64,000 bases of DNA from Ancistrus triradiatus (Eukaryota; Chordata; Actinopteri; Siluriformes; Loricariidae). A program made the position numbers and the translations under genes. Below the pieces are notes generated by a model. That model did no database searches. It was not told where the DNA came from and saw only the letters and a list, made by a program, of their open reading frames with translations. Within the stretch, counting starts at the first letter, position 1, and each line of letters starts with the position of its first letter. Positions 40,335-52,195 of this stretch are shown in pieces. The stretch lies in contig JAJAGP010000345.1 of NCBI GenBank assembly GCA_025084515.1, forward strand, positions 1 through 64,000, read 5' to 3'.

Positions 40335-42411
40335 CTGTGTCAGAAGCTGCGGTGCAATCTCGTCCCTGCCACGACCTGCCGAAGCATGCTGCAAGAATGA
40401 AGCCTGTAAGGAGAAGAGAAGCTGGAGTGTGGCATCAAACAAGAAGTCTGCTCTACAAGAATCTTCTGATCAAATGGAGAACCAAGCAGCAAAGTCTCCA
40501 GGTGTGGTTTCACCACTCTTAATCCCTCTCTCTCTCTTATCGCTTATAAACACTCTTGCCAGGAAAATGGCCCATGAGTTATCTGGGCATTAAACCCTCC
40601 TTCCTTTCCTTACCCGACTATTCCAACCACATTCAGTTCAAGGGCTGATGTGGCTGCAGACGTTTGCTTTAACCAGGCAGAAGCCACATGTAATTACCTT
40701 ATTAAATCGATCGCTTCTGTCCTTTAAGTTAGGGGTGGGCAATATGACAAAAGTTTAATTTCATTTAAATTATCTTTAATTATCGTGACCTAATATATTT
40801 ACCACATTGCCCACCCCTACTTCAAATGATTGTGTGTCCTGGGGTGGGAATCACTTTGGACCTCATGATTTGATTCTGATTCAGAGGACTACCATTTGTT
40901 TATTAATCGTTTATCGATGCATCTTTGTTGCATCTATTTTTTTCTACATAGGATTTCTTTTTTCTCACAGTGATTCTGTGACTTTGGTTTTAGATTGTGG
41001 CGATCGCTTCATTTCTGATAAAATCAAGTCTTGGCTCATGCAAATAGTGAAGTGAACATTGTGGGCAACCAATAAGTGAGCTCTTTCCTGCACCCAACAG
41101 GAAATTGCATATATATCTGGATGGCACAGTTAAAGGTGGTTTTGGGTTTTAGTAGGCATAGTCCTAGAGGTTTCTGACCTTATAATGGAAACCTAACATT
41201 TTATTTCTAAATTAATTTCGGCTATTATTTGTGTTGTGTATTTATCTATTCAGTTCTATTGAAATGTGTACAATTCCAGCATTGAATTAACATAGCAATG
41301 TAATACTCTATATAAAATAATGACTGTGGGACTGTGGTAGCCTAGCGGGTAAGGTACTGGACTATGGATCAGCAGGTCCAGGGTTCACATCCCACCTCTG
41401 CCAAGCTACCACTGTTGGGTCCTTGAGCAAGGCCCTTAACCCACAACTGTAAGTCGCTCTGGATAAGGGCGTCTGCTAAATGCTGTAAATGTAAATGAAA
41501 TGTGGTGTTTTCATTTGAACTTTAGATACCATTTCAGTACTAAAGAAGCCACTTTGGTTATTTTACAGCCTGTGTGGCTGATTATGCTGCATTTTTATTT
41601 ACTGGTTGATTATTTTTTTGTGTTTTCAAAATATTTAATCTCAAATGGAATCTAGTGGGAGTCTTAAAATCATGCTCTGTGACTAAAAACTTGTTTTATG
41701 TCTTTTAGATGTGAGGATGTCAGTCTAAAAGTATTTTCAGAGTCTTTTCAAAGTCTTCTAGCATTTGGTTAGCATGAAATGTCTTTTGAGGCAGGAAGTT
41801 GTATCACGGCTCCTAAGTGTGCAGTATAGCATGAAAGCCGGTCTTAATGACTGAATACTGTCAACATTACATTATCAGTTAACATTTAATTAAACACCGG
41901 CCCTTGGCACGTCATGCCAAGTCCTCTGTGCCTATTGATATCATATGTAGAGGTGTGGAGTTACCACAGGCAGTCTTGTCAACACATCTCTGCACTCCGG
42001 GCAAAACTAGAAAGATTCATGACAGAATAACTTTAAACTACGACCACTGCACTCTGAGAATGAAGGTTTGGTGATGACACACACAAGTTGCCAAACCTGT
42101 TACTGCAGTATTATTTACATTTTCAACACTAGAACAGTACAGTAAAACCACAGGTCCTGTGTCTTGCTTTGTTTTACAGTTTTGTATTATCCTCGTGAAA
42201 CCACCCTTATATAGTTCCATTGTTCCTGAATACCAGTAGATTTAACAGATGTTAGCCTGCATTCAGGTGCTGTTAGAACGGGTCTAATGGGAGGGCTGTA
42301 GGCTTGCTGGAGCGGGCACATGTATCAGCAGAGTTCATTTGAGAAACTAGCTTTTTGTACAACATACACAACAGTGCCTTTCTGTCTCTGAATCCGCAAT
42401 TGCCCCAAGTC

Positions 42412-42448
<37 letters not shown>

Positions 42449-45400
42449 CTCTTCTTTATTATAGTCACGTTCATTTGGTCACCAACAGGGCTCTCACAAA
42501 TGTCACTGATGGTTTCAATGAGCCAAGTATATTTTCTGAGGAAAGTGGTTGCGGAATCAGCGATTAAGGACCTTCTGTGAGTCTGTGGTGCAGAGTTCCC
42601 CTATTCTGTGCTGATGTGTGCTGGGGCAGCAGCATCACAACTAAGTTATCAACAGACTCAGTAAGAACATTGAGACTCAATATTAACTGACTCAAGTACA
42701 GTGGTGCTTGAAAGTTTGTGAACCCTTTAGAATTTTCTATATTTCTGCATAAATATGACCTAAAACATCATCAGATTTTCACATAAGTCCTAAAAGCAGA
42801 TAAAGAGAACCCAGTTAAACAAATGAGACTAAAATATTATACTTGCTCACTTGCGTATTGAGGAAAATGATCCAATGTTACTTATTAGTGAGTGGCAAAA
42901 GTATGTGAACCTTTGCTTTCAGTATCTGGTGTGACCCCCCTGTGCACCAATAACTGCAACTAAACATTTCCTGTAGCTGTTGATCAGTCCTGCACAACAG
43001 CTTGGAGGAATTTTAGCCCATTCCTCCGTAGAGAACAGCTTCAGCTCTGGGATGTTGGTGGGTTTCCTCACATTAGCTGCTCGCTTCAGGTCCTTCCACA
43101 ACATTTCGATTGGATCAAGGTCAGGACTTTGTCTTGGCCATTCCAAAACATGAATTTTTTTCTTCTTTAACCATTTTTTGGTAGATTGGTTTGTGTGCTT
43201 AGGCTCGTTGTCTTGCTGCATGACCCACCTTTTCTTGAGATTCAGTTCATGGACAGATGTCCTGACATTTTCATTTAGAATTCTCTGATATAATTCGGAA
43301 TTCATTGTTCCATCAATGATGGCAAGCCGTCCTGCCCAGATGCAGCAAAACAGGCCCAAACCATGATACTACCACCACCATGTTTCACAGATGGGAAAAT
43401 GCAGTGTTTTCCTTTCTCCAAACATATCGCTTTTCTTTTAAACCAAAAAGTTCTATTTTGGTCTCATCCATCCAAAAAAACCCAATAGCCTTCTGGCTCG
43501 TCCACGTGATCTTTAGCAAACTGCAGACCAGCAGCAATGTTCTTTTTTCAGAGCAGAGGCTTTCTCCTTGCAACGCACACCATTGTTGTTCAGTGTTCTT
43601 CTGATGGTGGACTCGAACATTAATATTAGCCAATGTGAGAGAGACCTTCAGTTGCTTAGCAGTTACCCTGAGGTCTTTTGTGACCTCGTCAACTATTACA
43701 CGCCTTGCTCTTGGAGTGATCTTTGTTGGTCGACCACTCCTGGGGAGGGTAACAGTGGTCTGTAATTTCCTCTATTTGTTCAGTCTGTCTGACTGTGGAT
43801 TCCAAACTCATTAGAGATGGAATCCACAACTTTTCCAGCCTGATGAGCATCAACAACTCTTTTTCTGAGGTCCTCAGAAATCTCCTTTGTTTGTGCCATG
43901 ATACACTTCCCCAAACATGTTGTGAAGAGCAGACTTTGATAGATCCCTGTTCTTTAAATAAAACAGGGTGCCCCCTCACACCTGATTGTCATCCCATTGA
44001 TTGAAAACACCCGACTTTAATTCCACCTTGAAGTTAACTGCTAATACTAGAGGTTCACATACTTTTGCCACTCACTAATATGTAATATTGGGTCATTTTC
44101 CTTAATGAATAAATGACCAAATATAATATTTTTGTCTCATTTGTTTAACTGGGTTCTCTTTATCTACTTTTAGGGCTTGTGTGAAAATCTGATGATGTTT
44201 TAGGTCATATTTATGCAGAAATATAGAAAATTCTAAAGGTTTTACAAACTTTCAAGCACCACTGTAAGAGCATTGACACTCGGTGCCAACAGAATCAGTA
44301 AGATGATTAAGACTCAACACAGGCATTAAGACTCGATTCCAGCAGACTCAGTAAGAGCATTAATACTAAATACCAACAGACTCAGAAAGATAATTAAGAC
44401 TAAATACCAAGAGACTCAGTAAAACATTAAGCCTAAATAGTAACATACTCCATTAAAGTGTTAAGACCCAGTAGCAACAGAGTCATTACCAAAAGACTCA
44501 GTAAGATCGTTAAGACACTATACCAATAGACTGCATAAGAGCATAAAGGGGGCTGTTTTCTTTCTGCAGTTCAAGCTGCACAGACTAGACATGGAAGAGG
44601 ATACTAGAAAAGTTAAGTGTTATGAGAATCCCTTTCCTATCCAGCTCTGTATTGGACTGGCGCCTGTTCAGTGTACACACTCACCTGTACCTTCAGTTTG
44701 CTGTTTTTTTAGCAAGGTAGTACAGATCATTCTGTATGCTAGTTTTCAGGTGTGGGCTGTTGTGCCAGTATGATGGCTTTGGAATGGAAAAAGGTGATGA
44801 TAATTCAGCATCTCTGTATTTTTGTGTTACTTTTTACCTCTTGACTGAAGGTTGTGTGTTTTTTTTATTCCAACTTAAGTAGTGCTAATGCATTTTTAAT
44901 CTGTCTGTTTCATGAATGTTTCCTGTGGGAGGTATCTGAAAGCCTAGTGAAATGAAAAGGCTCTTAGAGAAATGGATTCTTTAATACAAACGTCTGTAGC
45001 TGACTTTAAATATGCCTTTGCGTTTAATGCTTGTGAAGTGTTGATTCTCTCGGTCCTCTGTCCACTAAAAAGCCCGATGTCTTTAGAAATATGTTACAAA
45101 CCTAGGGCTCTATCTAATGTTTAATTGTAAAGAGTGTAATTAGTTCTGATTAAATGGCTGAAGTGCAGCACATTTTGAATAAAATCGCTGTGAGGTTGGG
45201 ATAATCTTTGAATAGTAGTTTCTGAGAATTTGTCGCTACCGGTGCATTTTGTCTGAAATCACATGCATCGTGAAAATGTCTTTAAATATTGTGGTATAAG
45301 ATTTTTACCATTATCGCCTACCTGTATACAAACCTATTTTGCTATGTTTTACAGTAGAGTACAGTGGGGCAAAAAAGTATTTGGTCAGCCATTGATTGTG

Positions 45401-48400
45401 CAAGTTCTCCTACTTAGAAAGAGGAGAGAGGTCTGTAATTTTCATCATAGGTACACTTCAACTATGAGAGACAAAATGAGGACAGAAAATCCAGGAAATC
45501 ACATTGTAGGATTTTTAATGAATTTTATTATAAATCATGGTGGAAAATAAGTATTTGGTCAATAACTAAAGTTTAATTCAGTACTTTGTAACATAACTTT
45601 TGTTGGCAATGACAGAGGTCAAACTTTTCCTCCAAGTCTTCACCAGGTTGGCACACACTGTAGCTGGTATTTTGGCCCATTTCTCCATGCAGATCTCCCC
45701 TAGACCAGTGATGTTTTGGGGCTGTTGTTGGGTAACACGGACTTTCAACTCCCTCCACAAATTTTCTATGGTGTTGAGGTCTGGAGACTGGCTAGGCCAC
45801 TCCAGGACCCTGAAATGCTTTTTACGGAGCCACTCCTTCGTTGCCCGAGCGGTGTGTTTGGGATCATTGTCATGCTGGAAGATCCAGCCACTTTCCATCT
45901 TCAATGCTCTCACTGATGGAAGGAGGTTTTGGCTTAGAATCTGATGATACATGGCCCCGTTCATTCTTCCCTTAACACGGATCAGTCGTCCTGTCCCCTC
46001 TGCAGAAAAACAGCCCCAAAGCATGATGTTTCCACCCCAATGCTACACAGTAGGTATGGTGTTCTTGGGCTGCAACTCAGCATTCTTCTTCCTCCAAACA
46101 TTACGAGTTGAGTTTTTACCAAAAAGTTCTACTTTGGTTTCATCTGACCACATGATATTCTCCCAATCCTTTTCTGGATCATCCATATGCTCTCTGGCAA
46201 ACTTCAGACGGGCCTGGACATGTACTGGCTTAAGCAGGGCAATGTAGGATCTGAGTCCCTTTCGACGTAGTGTGTTACTGATGGTAGCCTTTGTTACTTT
46301 GGTCCCAGCTCTCTGCAGGTCTTTCATCAGGTCCCTCCGTATAGTTCTGGGATTTTTTTCTCACCGTTCTCATTTTGACCCCACCGGATGAGATCTTGCG
46401 TGGGGCCCCAGACCGAGGGAGATTATCAGTGGTCTTGTATGTCTTCCATTTTTTTACAGTTGCTCCCACAGTTGATTTATTCACACCAGCCTGCTTGCCT
46501 ATTGTAGATTCACTCTTCCCAGCCTGGTGCAGGTCTACAATTTCTTTCCTGCTGTCCTTCAGCAGCACTTTGGAGTTTGGAGTCTGACTGTTTGAGGCTA
46601 TGGACCGGTGTCTTTTATACAGATAACGTGGTCAAACAGGTGCCATTTAATACAGGTAATGAGTGGAGGACAGAAGAGCTTCTTAAAGAAGAAGTTGCAG
46701 GTCTGTGAGAGACAGAAATCTTGCCTGTTTGTAGGTGACCAAATATTTATTTTCCACCAAGATTTACAATTAAATTCTTTAAAAATCCTACAATGTGATT
46801 TCCTGGATTTTTTTTCTCATTTTGTCTCTCATAGTTGGTGTACCTATTATGAAAATTGCAGATCTCTCTCATCTTTCTCAGTAGGAGAACTTGCACAATC
46901 AGTGACTGACTATATACTTTTTTGCCCCACTGTAAATCATTTTGATCTGAAGGACCTTTGGTACAGATGCTTCTTGTAGACATAGTACGCAACAAGAAAA
47001 CAAATGTACTGCTGATCTCGTGAGGCAGTTTTCTCATACAGCCATAACCCGATAAAGAAGACGATACATTTAATCTTCTGACTCACTTGAGACTTTTAAT
47101 ACCCTGTGATTTCCGTGCTAAGGAACGTGATATCTTGCACAGTCATAGACTCTGCTGATATTCCCACAAATCTATTGTGTATATTACACTGCTGAATATG
47201 AAAGTGAAAACTCTCGTTTTGATCCCGCTTATCCTGGACGTAGCTGGGTGGGGGGTGTGTTGATCCGGGGTTATGCCTGTGGGCATGGCGTCCAGAATTC
47301 TTTGGCCATAGGTGAAAGTGTTCACTGGTTGAGATGCGAGTCCATAGCCTGGTAACCGCACCACATCGTGCAACCTTCACGTTGCAAGAGCAGCAAGTAG
47401 CCAGGAAAGCCTGCTCCTGAGGAAACACTGTAACCCACGCCCTCAGGAACTACTGTTTACAGCAGCTGGCTCTTACCTCCAAACCACAACAGCTGTTTAG
47501 CTGTAGGAACAGCTAAGATTGTACTGAATCCATAATAAGATCCAGTTTTTTTGTGGCAAACTTTACCATGGTTAGGGAAAGTTTTTGCTGAGTCTGATCA
47601 CATACAAAGTTTTTATTGAGGGTGGTACCTTTTTTTTATTTTTTATTAGATCTATCTGGATTAAAGTCAATGCTGGTATGCAAGCCCTCTGCTAGACCTT
47701 TCGCCACAGTGGTCTTCTTAGCTGAATTGTGTTTTATGGACGATGGTGTGCAGGGATATTGAGTCACTTTGAGACCCTTTATGGGTCAGATTTCCTTGGC
47801 AACATTCAATGTGAACGTGTTCTTCATCACATGATCTGGCACATGCTCTAAGCTGGTGAGGTATTCAAGTTTTTATCCTGTCATAACCTTTTAACTAGAG
47901 CTATAGGCTTTTGTTAGATAAGGCAGGGCTGTGTTTGCTGTAAGTTTAATGCCTAGGTGGTTTAGGCTTGCCTGTGGTAGCATTTACCACTTAACGTTGA
48001 GCTTAACAAAAGCGTGGAGTGATACAGGCCTGTAATAAAAAACTGAGTTTAAAGTTGCATGCCTCAGTGATTTTATAAATACTTTTGGGCACATCAACCA
48101 TACTTGAGGCTTAAAATAGTTTGTGGAATAAATAATTCAGTTCCTCGCGAGATCTGTTTTAGGGATGCACTGATCCAGTGCTGGGCAGGGGCGGATTAGT
48201 ATATCAGTAACACGTTTTGTGACCAAATGTTATTTCTTGTAAATCAGCATGAAAAAGTTGTACTTGCTAACCAGTGCATTTTTCCTTTAAAATGCTTTGA
48301 ACTTAACAGGCTTCCTGTAGTTATTTGTTGAAGCAGACACACAGGAAATATGTACACACAACATTGATTTGCATATCAAAACTGTCACCAAGTACACACT

Positions 48401-50927
48401 TGTGTACACACTAGTGTGGGGCGAGACTGGTCAGGACATTTTTAGGACAGAACATTCCTATAAGTCCCTGCCATTGTGCTTTCAAATAACCCAGCTGTGT
48501 TGATTTCACAACTTAACTGTAAACTCTAGCCTAATTGCTGTTTGAATTCCATATTTTCTGTTTACATGAGAAGATGATGATTGCTTATGCACCTGTCCTC
48601 TCCTACAGCTCCACTTTCAAACTCTAACCTGACTGTGTATCACTTCAGGCTTTGTATGTCCTCTCCTGATGCAGTGTAAATAAAGATGCTCTCCATATTT
48701 AACAGCAATCTCTAGTAAGGCAGTTAATTAGCTAGTAGAACAGCCAGTCCGAATCAGATTTAGCTAGTCCGTACAGCAAGAACTAGGTACTGGACAGTGA
48801 CGTTGGACGACAGTTTCCTGTATATTTTTTTTTCCCTCATTTTGTCTCTCATAGTTGAAGTGTACCTATGATGAAAATTACATACCTCTCTCATCTTTCT
48901 AAGTAGGAGAACTTGCACGATCAGTGGCTGACTAAATAAGTTTTTGCCCCACTATATGTTTGTGGAGAGCTATCTCCTGAAACTGTGAGTGTTCGCAAAT
49001 GAGAACTCAAGGCAAACAGAAAACAGAAAGTTCTCCCATTTTCACCAAATTTGAATGCACCTGTGGCCTTGGCCATGATGAACGATGCTGTGTTTGAAAC
49101 TGTAAACGTTGTTATTTGGAATATGAGCATGCTCGTGGTGAATAATAATAGTTACTAATTATAGTTCCATTCCAACTTCATTAATGACTGAAGAGAACAT
49201 GCATTTTGAAAGAGATGCCACGGCTTTTAACATTAGCCAGCTCCCACACTAGAGGGTCTTCTTGAGGTTGGCATCATGCTTTTGTTAACTCCCCAGTAAA
49301 CGCTAATGTAAAAACATTCTTAGTTTAGAGCAAGAAACCCACATGGTGACGTCACCGACTAATCTATTTTAAATTAGTTGGCAACTAATTGCGTAGTGGA
49401 TTTTAGTAGTCAAATAACCGTTGCACCCCTAGACGCAACCACTTGTGACTGCATGAAATAAGGCATCGCTGGGACTCCAATGCTTTTGGTTATTTTGTTG
49501 TGCAGCACTTTGGTTTGTCAGGCATAACATTATGACCACTTTCCTGTTTCTACACTCCTTGTCCATTTTATCAGTTTCACTTACCATATAGAAGAACTTT
49601 GTACTTCTAGAAGTACAGCCTGTAGGCCATCTGTTTCTCTACGTACTCTGTTAATCCCCTTTACTCGCTAATGGTCAGAACCCCCACAGTGTAGGTACTA
49701 TTTGGGTGGTGCATCATTCTCAGCTCTGCAGTGACACTGACATGGTGGTGGTGTGGTGTTCTGGTGTGAATGGATCAGACGCTGCAGTGCTGAGAATGAT
49801 CCATCACCCTATGGGGGTCCTGACCATTAAAGAACAGAATAAAGGGGACTAGCAAAGTATGTTGAGAAACAGACGGACTACAGTCTGTAATTGTAGAACT
49901 ACAAAGTCAATCTATATGGTGAGTGGAACTTAAAATACAATGAGTGTAGAAACAAGGAAGAGGTAATAATGTTATGCCTGATTGGTGTAAATGAAGTTGT
50001 CTTGTCTTTGTCGTCCTGCTAATCTTGATTATATCTCTTGCTTGCCTCTCTGTCTAGGAGCTGATCCTTCCTCTGCTCCTTTTGGGCCTCCTCATCCTCA
50101 TCAGTATGCTGAACCCCCATATCTCCTATGGTAGCATCAGTACAACCGAGCTAGACGATGTGGGTTATCTGGCACTCAAAGGCCTGGGGTTTACTCCCAT
50201 AAATAACGTTACAAGTCAGATTATGGAAGAGGTGGCTGAAGAGCTACGTGAGTCACTAACGTTATATTTTATTTAGATCTATTCTAATGGACTATATGTA
50301 AAATAACAAGTAGAGTCCTGTTTTTAATTTACTGCTTGTAATTGCTGATCTGCTTACAGATATGCATGACCACTTGGAGATGTTCTCTAGTGAGGAAGAT
50401 CTGGAGAATGCCAGCCTCTATGAGCCGCTTAGCTATGTTGGAGTGGTGTTTCTGGATAAGATGTCCTATCAGATACGGTTCCCCTACAACCTGGTTCCTC
50501 TACCGAGTGTTTACACTGAATCAATCGGTGAGAATTTGGCCAGGAGTAATTGTAAGAAATATGTAGTCTTGAATAGGTGTTATATATGAAAAAGAGTGCC
50601 TGATGGTTTTTGCATAGTCAGTATTGTGTGTTGGATTAAGCAGGTATGTAAACGAGTGCTTGATAGAAAGACAACAGAAAACCAAATAACCATACCAGGT
50701 GACACCCCTGTCAGGTAAGAGCAGGCACCTGAGGCCACAATTCACATTGGCTCATAAATTGGACGATAGAAGATTGGAAAAACGTTGCCTCATCTGATGA
50801 GTCTCACTTTCTGTTGCAACATTTTGAGGGCAGGGTCAGAATTTGGGCATAAACAACATCAAAGCATGGATCCATTTTTCCCTGCATCAATAGTTCTGGC
50901 TGCTGGTAGTGTAATGTAATGTAATGG

Positions 50928-50966
<39 letters not shown>

Positions 50967-52060
50967 CATAATTTGCTAGGAAAATTCTTAGTCATATGTC
51001 TTTAACCCCACAGCAAGCTGTTATGCCAATTATATGAACTGCCGTGCAGCAAACTACTGGTACTCTGGCTTCATACGGCTGCAGTCACTGATTGATGCTG
51101 CCATCATTCAGGTTGGTGTCGCATAAAATAGTGCATGTTTTTTCTACATGTTTTAATCCCACATTTCCTGGTCAGGGTCATGCGGGTTCTGGCACCTATG
51201 CCTGGTGAACACAAGGGCAGGTGTAAGCTTGCCCTGGATAGGGCTTGGCCAGAAAGCAGAGATGAAAGGCTCAGACTTGGCACATAAACAAACTCTGAAA
51301 GCACATCTTCAGCTGCTTCACAAAAGTGGTTTAAATAGCAGAGGATGTGATTAAGGAAATGTGGAACAGGTGAGATTCGCCACCGGCAGGGGACTGGGTT
51401 GGAAGTGTGTTAGAACACCTGGGATGGAATTCAGAAAACTGAATATGAAGGGAACAGCCGTGACCGGTAGATAGAAATGAAATCAAACATCAAAATCAAA
51501 TCACTGTAAAAACAATATTTAATGGTAATAACAATGCGAAAGTAATTGGGTCGCTGTTCGTATGCTTTACTCTCCTGTGCCAGTCAGAACAGCAAAAATG
51601 TCAGTACACGCAAACACCACACACAAACCAAAGTTTTCAGTGAGTTTTTTTAGTGCATTAAGACTTGTGTTGGTATACAGTTATTTTAATATTTTGATGC
51701 AGTTTCAATCAATAGATAGTAAAATATATTTCAATAAATAGCTCTCCATGGGGATTTCAAGCAAACTGCTGGATGTCAGAATAAAATGCCCACGTCACTC
51801 ATTAAGAGAATCTGTGTCTGTGTGACGATGCAGATGCAGACCAAACGTTCAGCCTGGAGAGAGCTGAGCGTACGTGCGGTGATGATGGGCCACCCAGAAT
51901 CTGTAGAGGTCCAGAAGTTTCCACACGCTCTCATCTCCATCTATCTGGTGCTGGCTTTCACCCCTTTCGTCTCTTTTCTTATTGTCAACGTGGCAGCTGA
52001 GAAAGAGCACAGACTCAAAGACACCATGAGCATGATGGGACTGTACGACACAGCCTTCTG
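40335..52060 (+). CDS. abca5: ATP-binding cassette subfamily A member 5, 5' part
   Basis: The coding start is ATG 40397; five exons give about 262 residues that follow vertebrate ABCA5. These are the cytosolic N-terminus, the first membrane helix (ELILPLLLLGLLILISMLNP), the start of the large lumenal loop, and the second membrane segment with AEKEHRLKDTMSMMGLYDTA, the conserved ABCA coupling helix. ABCA5 is a full transporter (two membrane and two ATPase halves, over 1600 residues) of late endosomes and lysosomes, linked to lipid handling. Coding exons: 40397-40501, 50058-50247, 50360-50527, 51014-51111, 51834-52060. The gene runs into the N gap 36 bases past the last exon, and no later exon is present in the window. 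It follows kif19 head to tail. Confidence 0.93.
40397..40501 (+). CDS. abca5: abca5 first coding exon
   Basis: Thirty-five codons starting MKPVRRREAGVWHQTRSLLY and ending KWRTKQQSLQ. The W.QTR.LL.KN.LIK.R pattern is the N-terminus of ABCA5. Acceptors are possible at 40334 or 40343. Donor GTGTGG. Confidence 0.93.
40731..40818. mobile_element. Tiny MITE with 13-bp inverted ends
   Basis: AGGGGTGGGCAAT at the left and ATTGCCCACCCCT at the right enclose an AT-rich core of about 60 bases. Ends of this kind occur in hAT-like elements. No clean target duplication was found. Confidence 0.55.
41329..41500 (+). mobile_element. tRNA-derived SINE
   Basis: Full structure: GGACTGTGGTAGCCTAGCGG head, GGGTTCACATCCC B box, CTCTGGATAAGGGCGTCTGC tail and AAATGTAAATG end. 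One of the least diverged copies, with a short internal deletion. Confidence 0.9.
42417..42446. repeat. (CA)n microsatellite
   Basis: Fifteen CA units. Confidence 0.95.
42699..44264 (-). mobile_element. Near-full-length Tc1-like transposon
   Basis: 1566 bp between TA dinucleotides, with inverted ends CAGTGGTGCTTGAAAGTTTG and its complement. The long terminal repeats (about 200 bp) carry inner repeats. It encodes one transposase on the minus strand, now broken. It sits in the abca5 intron in antisense orientation to the host gene. Confidence 0.92.
42919..43899 (-). pseudogene. Tc1-like transposase, frameshifted
   Basis: Reads from an ATG at 43899 to a stop at 42919, about the length of a Tc1 transposase (some 340 residues), but in at least three pieces with shifts and a stop. 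Visible parts are the N-terminal helix-turn-helix region (KEISEDLRK in one frame), the catalytic block DETKIELFG near 43450, and a C-terminal third of 146 codons with QDNEPKHT and PDLDPIEMLW. In that C-terminal part the Asp and Glu are 34 residues apart, the DD34E spacing. DNA-cutting residues survive, but the frame does not. Confidence 0.88.
45362..46932 (-). mobile_element. Near-full-length Tc1-like transposon, youngest copy
   Basis: 1571 bp flanked by TA, with long inverted repeats of about 200 bp starting CAGTGGGGCAAAAAAGTATT. This terminus is also seen at 1146, 15500 and 48822, so this copy is the best local representative of the family that made those remnants. It lies about 1.1 kb from the 42699 element and in the same orientation. 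Confidence 0.93.
45578..46568 (-). pseudogene. Tc1-like transposase with two lesions
   Basis: Starts at ATG 46568 with MLLKDSRKEIVDLHQAGKSE and a helix-turn-helix (GKQAGVNKSTVGATVKKWK). It then holds the block WSDETKVELFG, a C-terminal segment HDNDPKHT and TIENLW (34 residues between Asp and Glu), and the tail ending VTKY. Two breaks are seen: a frameshift around 46340-46380 next to a T run, and a TAG stop at about 46042. Everything else reads through, so the copy is recent. Confidence 0.9.
46935..48820. other. abca5 intron, no recognised feature
   Basis: About 1.9 kb. A minus-strand frame of 110 codons at 47096-47428 has no known domain. No exon candidate matches ABCA5, whose next exon is at 50058. 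Confidence 0.4.
48822..48956. mobile_element. Solo terminal repeat of a Tc1-like element
   Basis: Runs from CTCATTTTGTCTCTCATAG to TTTTTGCCCCACTATA: the right-hand end of the 45362 family, with nothing of the rest. Confidence 0.8.
49519..49980. mobile_element. 462-bp foldback MITE
   Basis: Outer ends CAGGCATAACATTATGACC and its inverse TAATGTTATGCCTG. The arms are complementary almost to the centre (GAATGATCCATCACCC against TGCATCATTCTCAGC). No coding sequence. The family has partial copies at 526, 17640 and 56023. Its superfamily is not certain, and flanking duplications are imperfect (TTGGTTTG and TTGGTGTA). Confidence 0.75.
50058..50247 (+). CDS. abca5: abca5 exon: first membrane helix
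   Basis: Reads ELILPLLLLGLLILISMLNP, then HISYGSISTTELDDVGYLAL to MEEVAEEL plus one base. The hydrophobic stretch is the first transmembrane segment and the rest enters the lumenal loop. Acceptor TGTCTAG, donor GTGAGT. Confidence 0.93.
50360..50527 (+). CDS. abca5: abca5 exon: lumenal loop
   Basis: Completes a His codon and reads MHDHLEMFSSEEDLENASLY, YVGVVFLDKMSYQIRFPYNL and PLPSVYTESI. The (Y/F)VGVVF.D.MSY..RF motif is characteristic of ABCA5. Acceptor TTACAG, donor GTGAGA, phase 1. Confidence 0.93.
50745..50900 (+). mobile_element. Tc1/mariner-type transposase scrap
   Basis: In broken frame reads WTIEDWKNVASSDESHFLLQ, the W(S/T)DES.F block around a catalytic Asp of Tc1-like transposases, then HFEGRVRIW. 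No termini were found. Similar to 54045-54530. Confidence 0.55.
50928..50966. repeat. (TG)n(TA)n microsatellite
   Basis: About 13 TG units followed by about 6 TA units in an abca5 intron. Confidence 0.95.
51014..51111 (+). CDS. abca5: abca5 exon: lumenal loop
   Basis: Reads ASCYANYMNCRAANYWYSGF to SLIDAAIIQ. YW.SGF..LQ.(S/L)IDAAIIQ is conserved in ABCA5. Acceptor CCACAG, donor GTTGGT, phase 0. Confidence 0.93.
51834..52060 (+). CDS. abca5: abca5 exon: second membrane segment and coupling helix
   Basis: Reads MQTKRSAWRELSVRAVMMGH, the membrane stretch ISIYLVLAFTPFVSFLIVNV, then AAEKEHRLKDTMSMMGLYDT and AF, leaving two bases. EKE.(R/K)(L/I)K(D/E).(M/L).(M/I)MGL is the ABCA family signature after this helix. 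Acceptor GATGCAG (a second AG lies six bases on), donor GTATGT. Confidence 0.93.
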
Positions 52061-52095
52061 GTATGTATGGCTGTAGAAAGAAAATAGAATGATGA

Positions 52096-52195
52096 NNNNN
52101 NNNNNNNNNNNNNNNNNNNNNNNNNNNNNNNNNNNNNNNNNNNNNNNNNNNNNNNNNNNNNNNNNNNNNNNNNNNNNNNNNNNNNNNNNNNNNNN
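52096..52195. other. Assembly gap of 100 N
   Basis: Exactly 100 N, the usual placeholder for a gap of unknown size. It cuts abca5 36 bases after a donor site, and on the other side the sequence begins inside a LINE. Confidence 0.99.

Larger units (their letters stand above)
42640..44545. repeat. Minisatellite interrupted by a Tc1
   Basis: Outside the Tc1, the flanks 42640-42698 and 44265-44545 are built of diverged units of about 35 bases with the consensus phrases ACTCAGTAAGAGCATTAAGA and ACTAAATACCAACAG. About eight units are seen. The array breaks exactly at the transposon. Confidence 0.8.
40502..50057. other. abca5 first coding intron, about 9.6 kb
   Basis: Filled with two near-full-length Tc1 elements, a minisatellite, a SINE and MITEs, each listed separately. 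Unlisted parts (41500-42400, 44550-45350, 46935-48820) show no exon. Short hAT-like scraps lie near 40850-40930 and 49370-49430. Confidence 0.6.

Noticed and set aside
44265..44545. Regularly spaced repeats resembling a CRISPR array
   Set aside because: Units are diverged, have no unique spacers of fixed length, and continue across the Tc1 insertion; this is a eukaryotic minisatellite.
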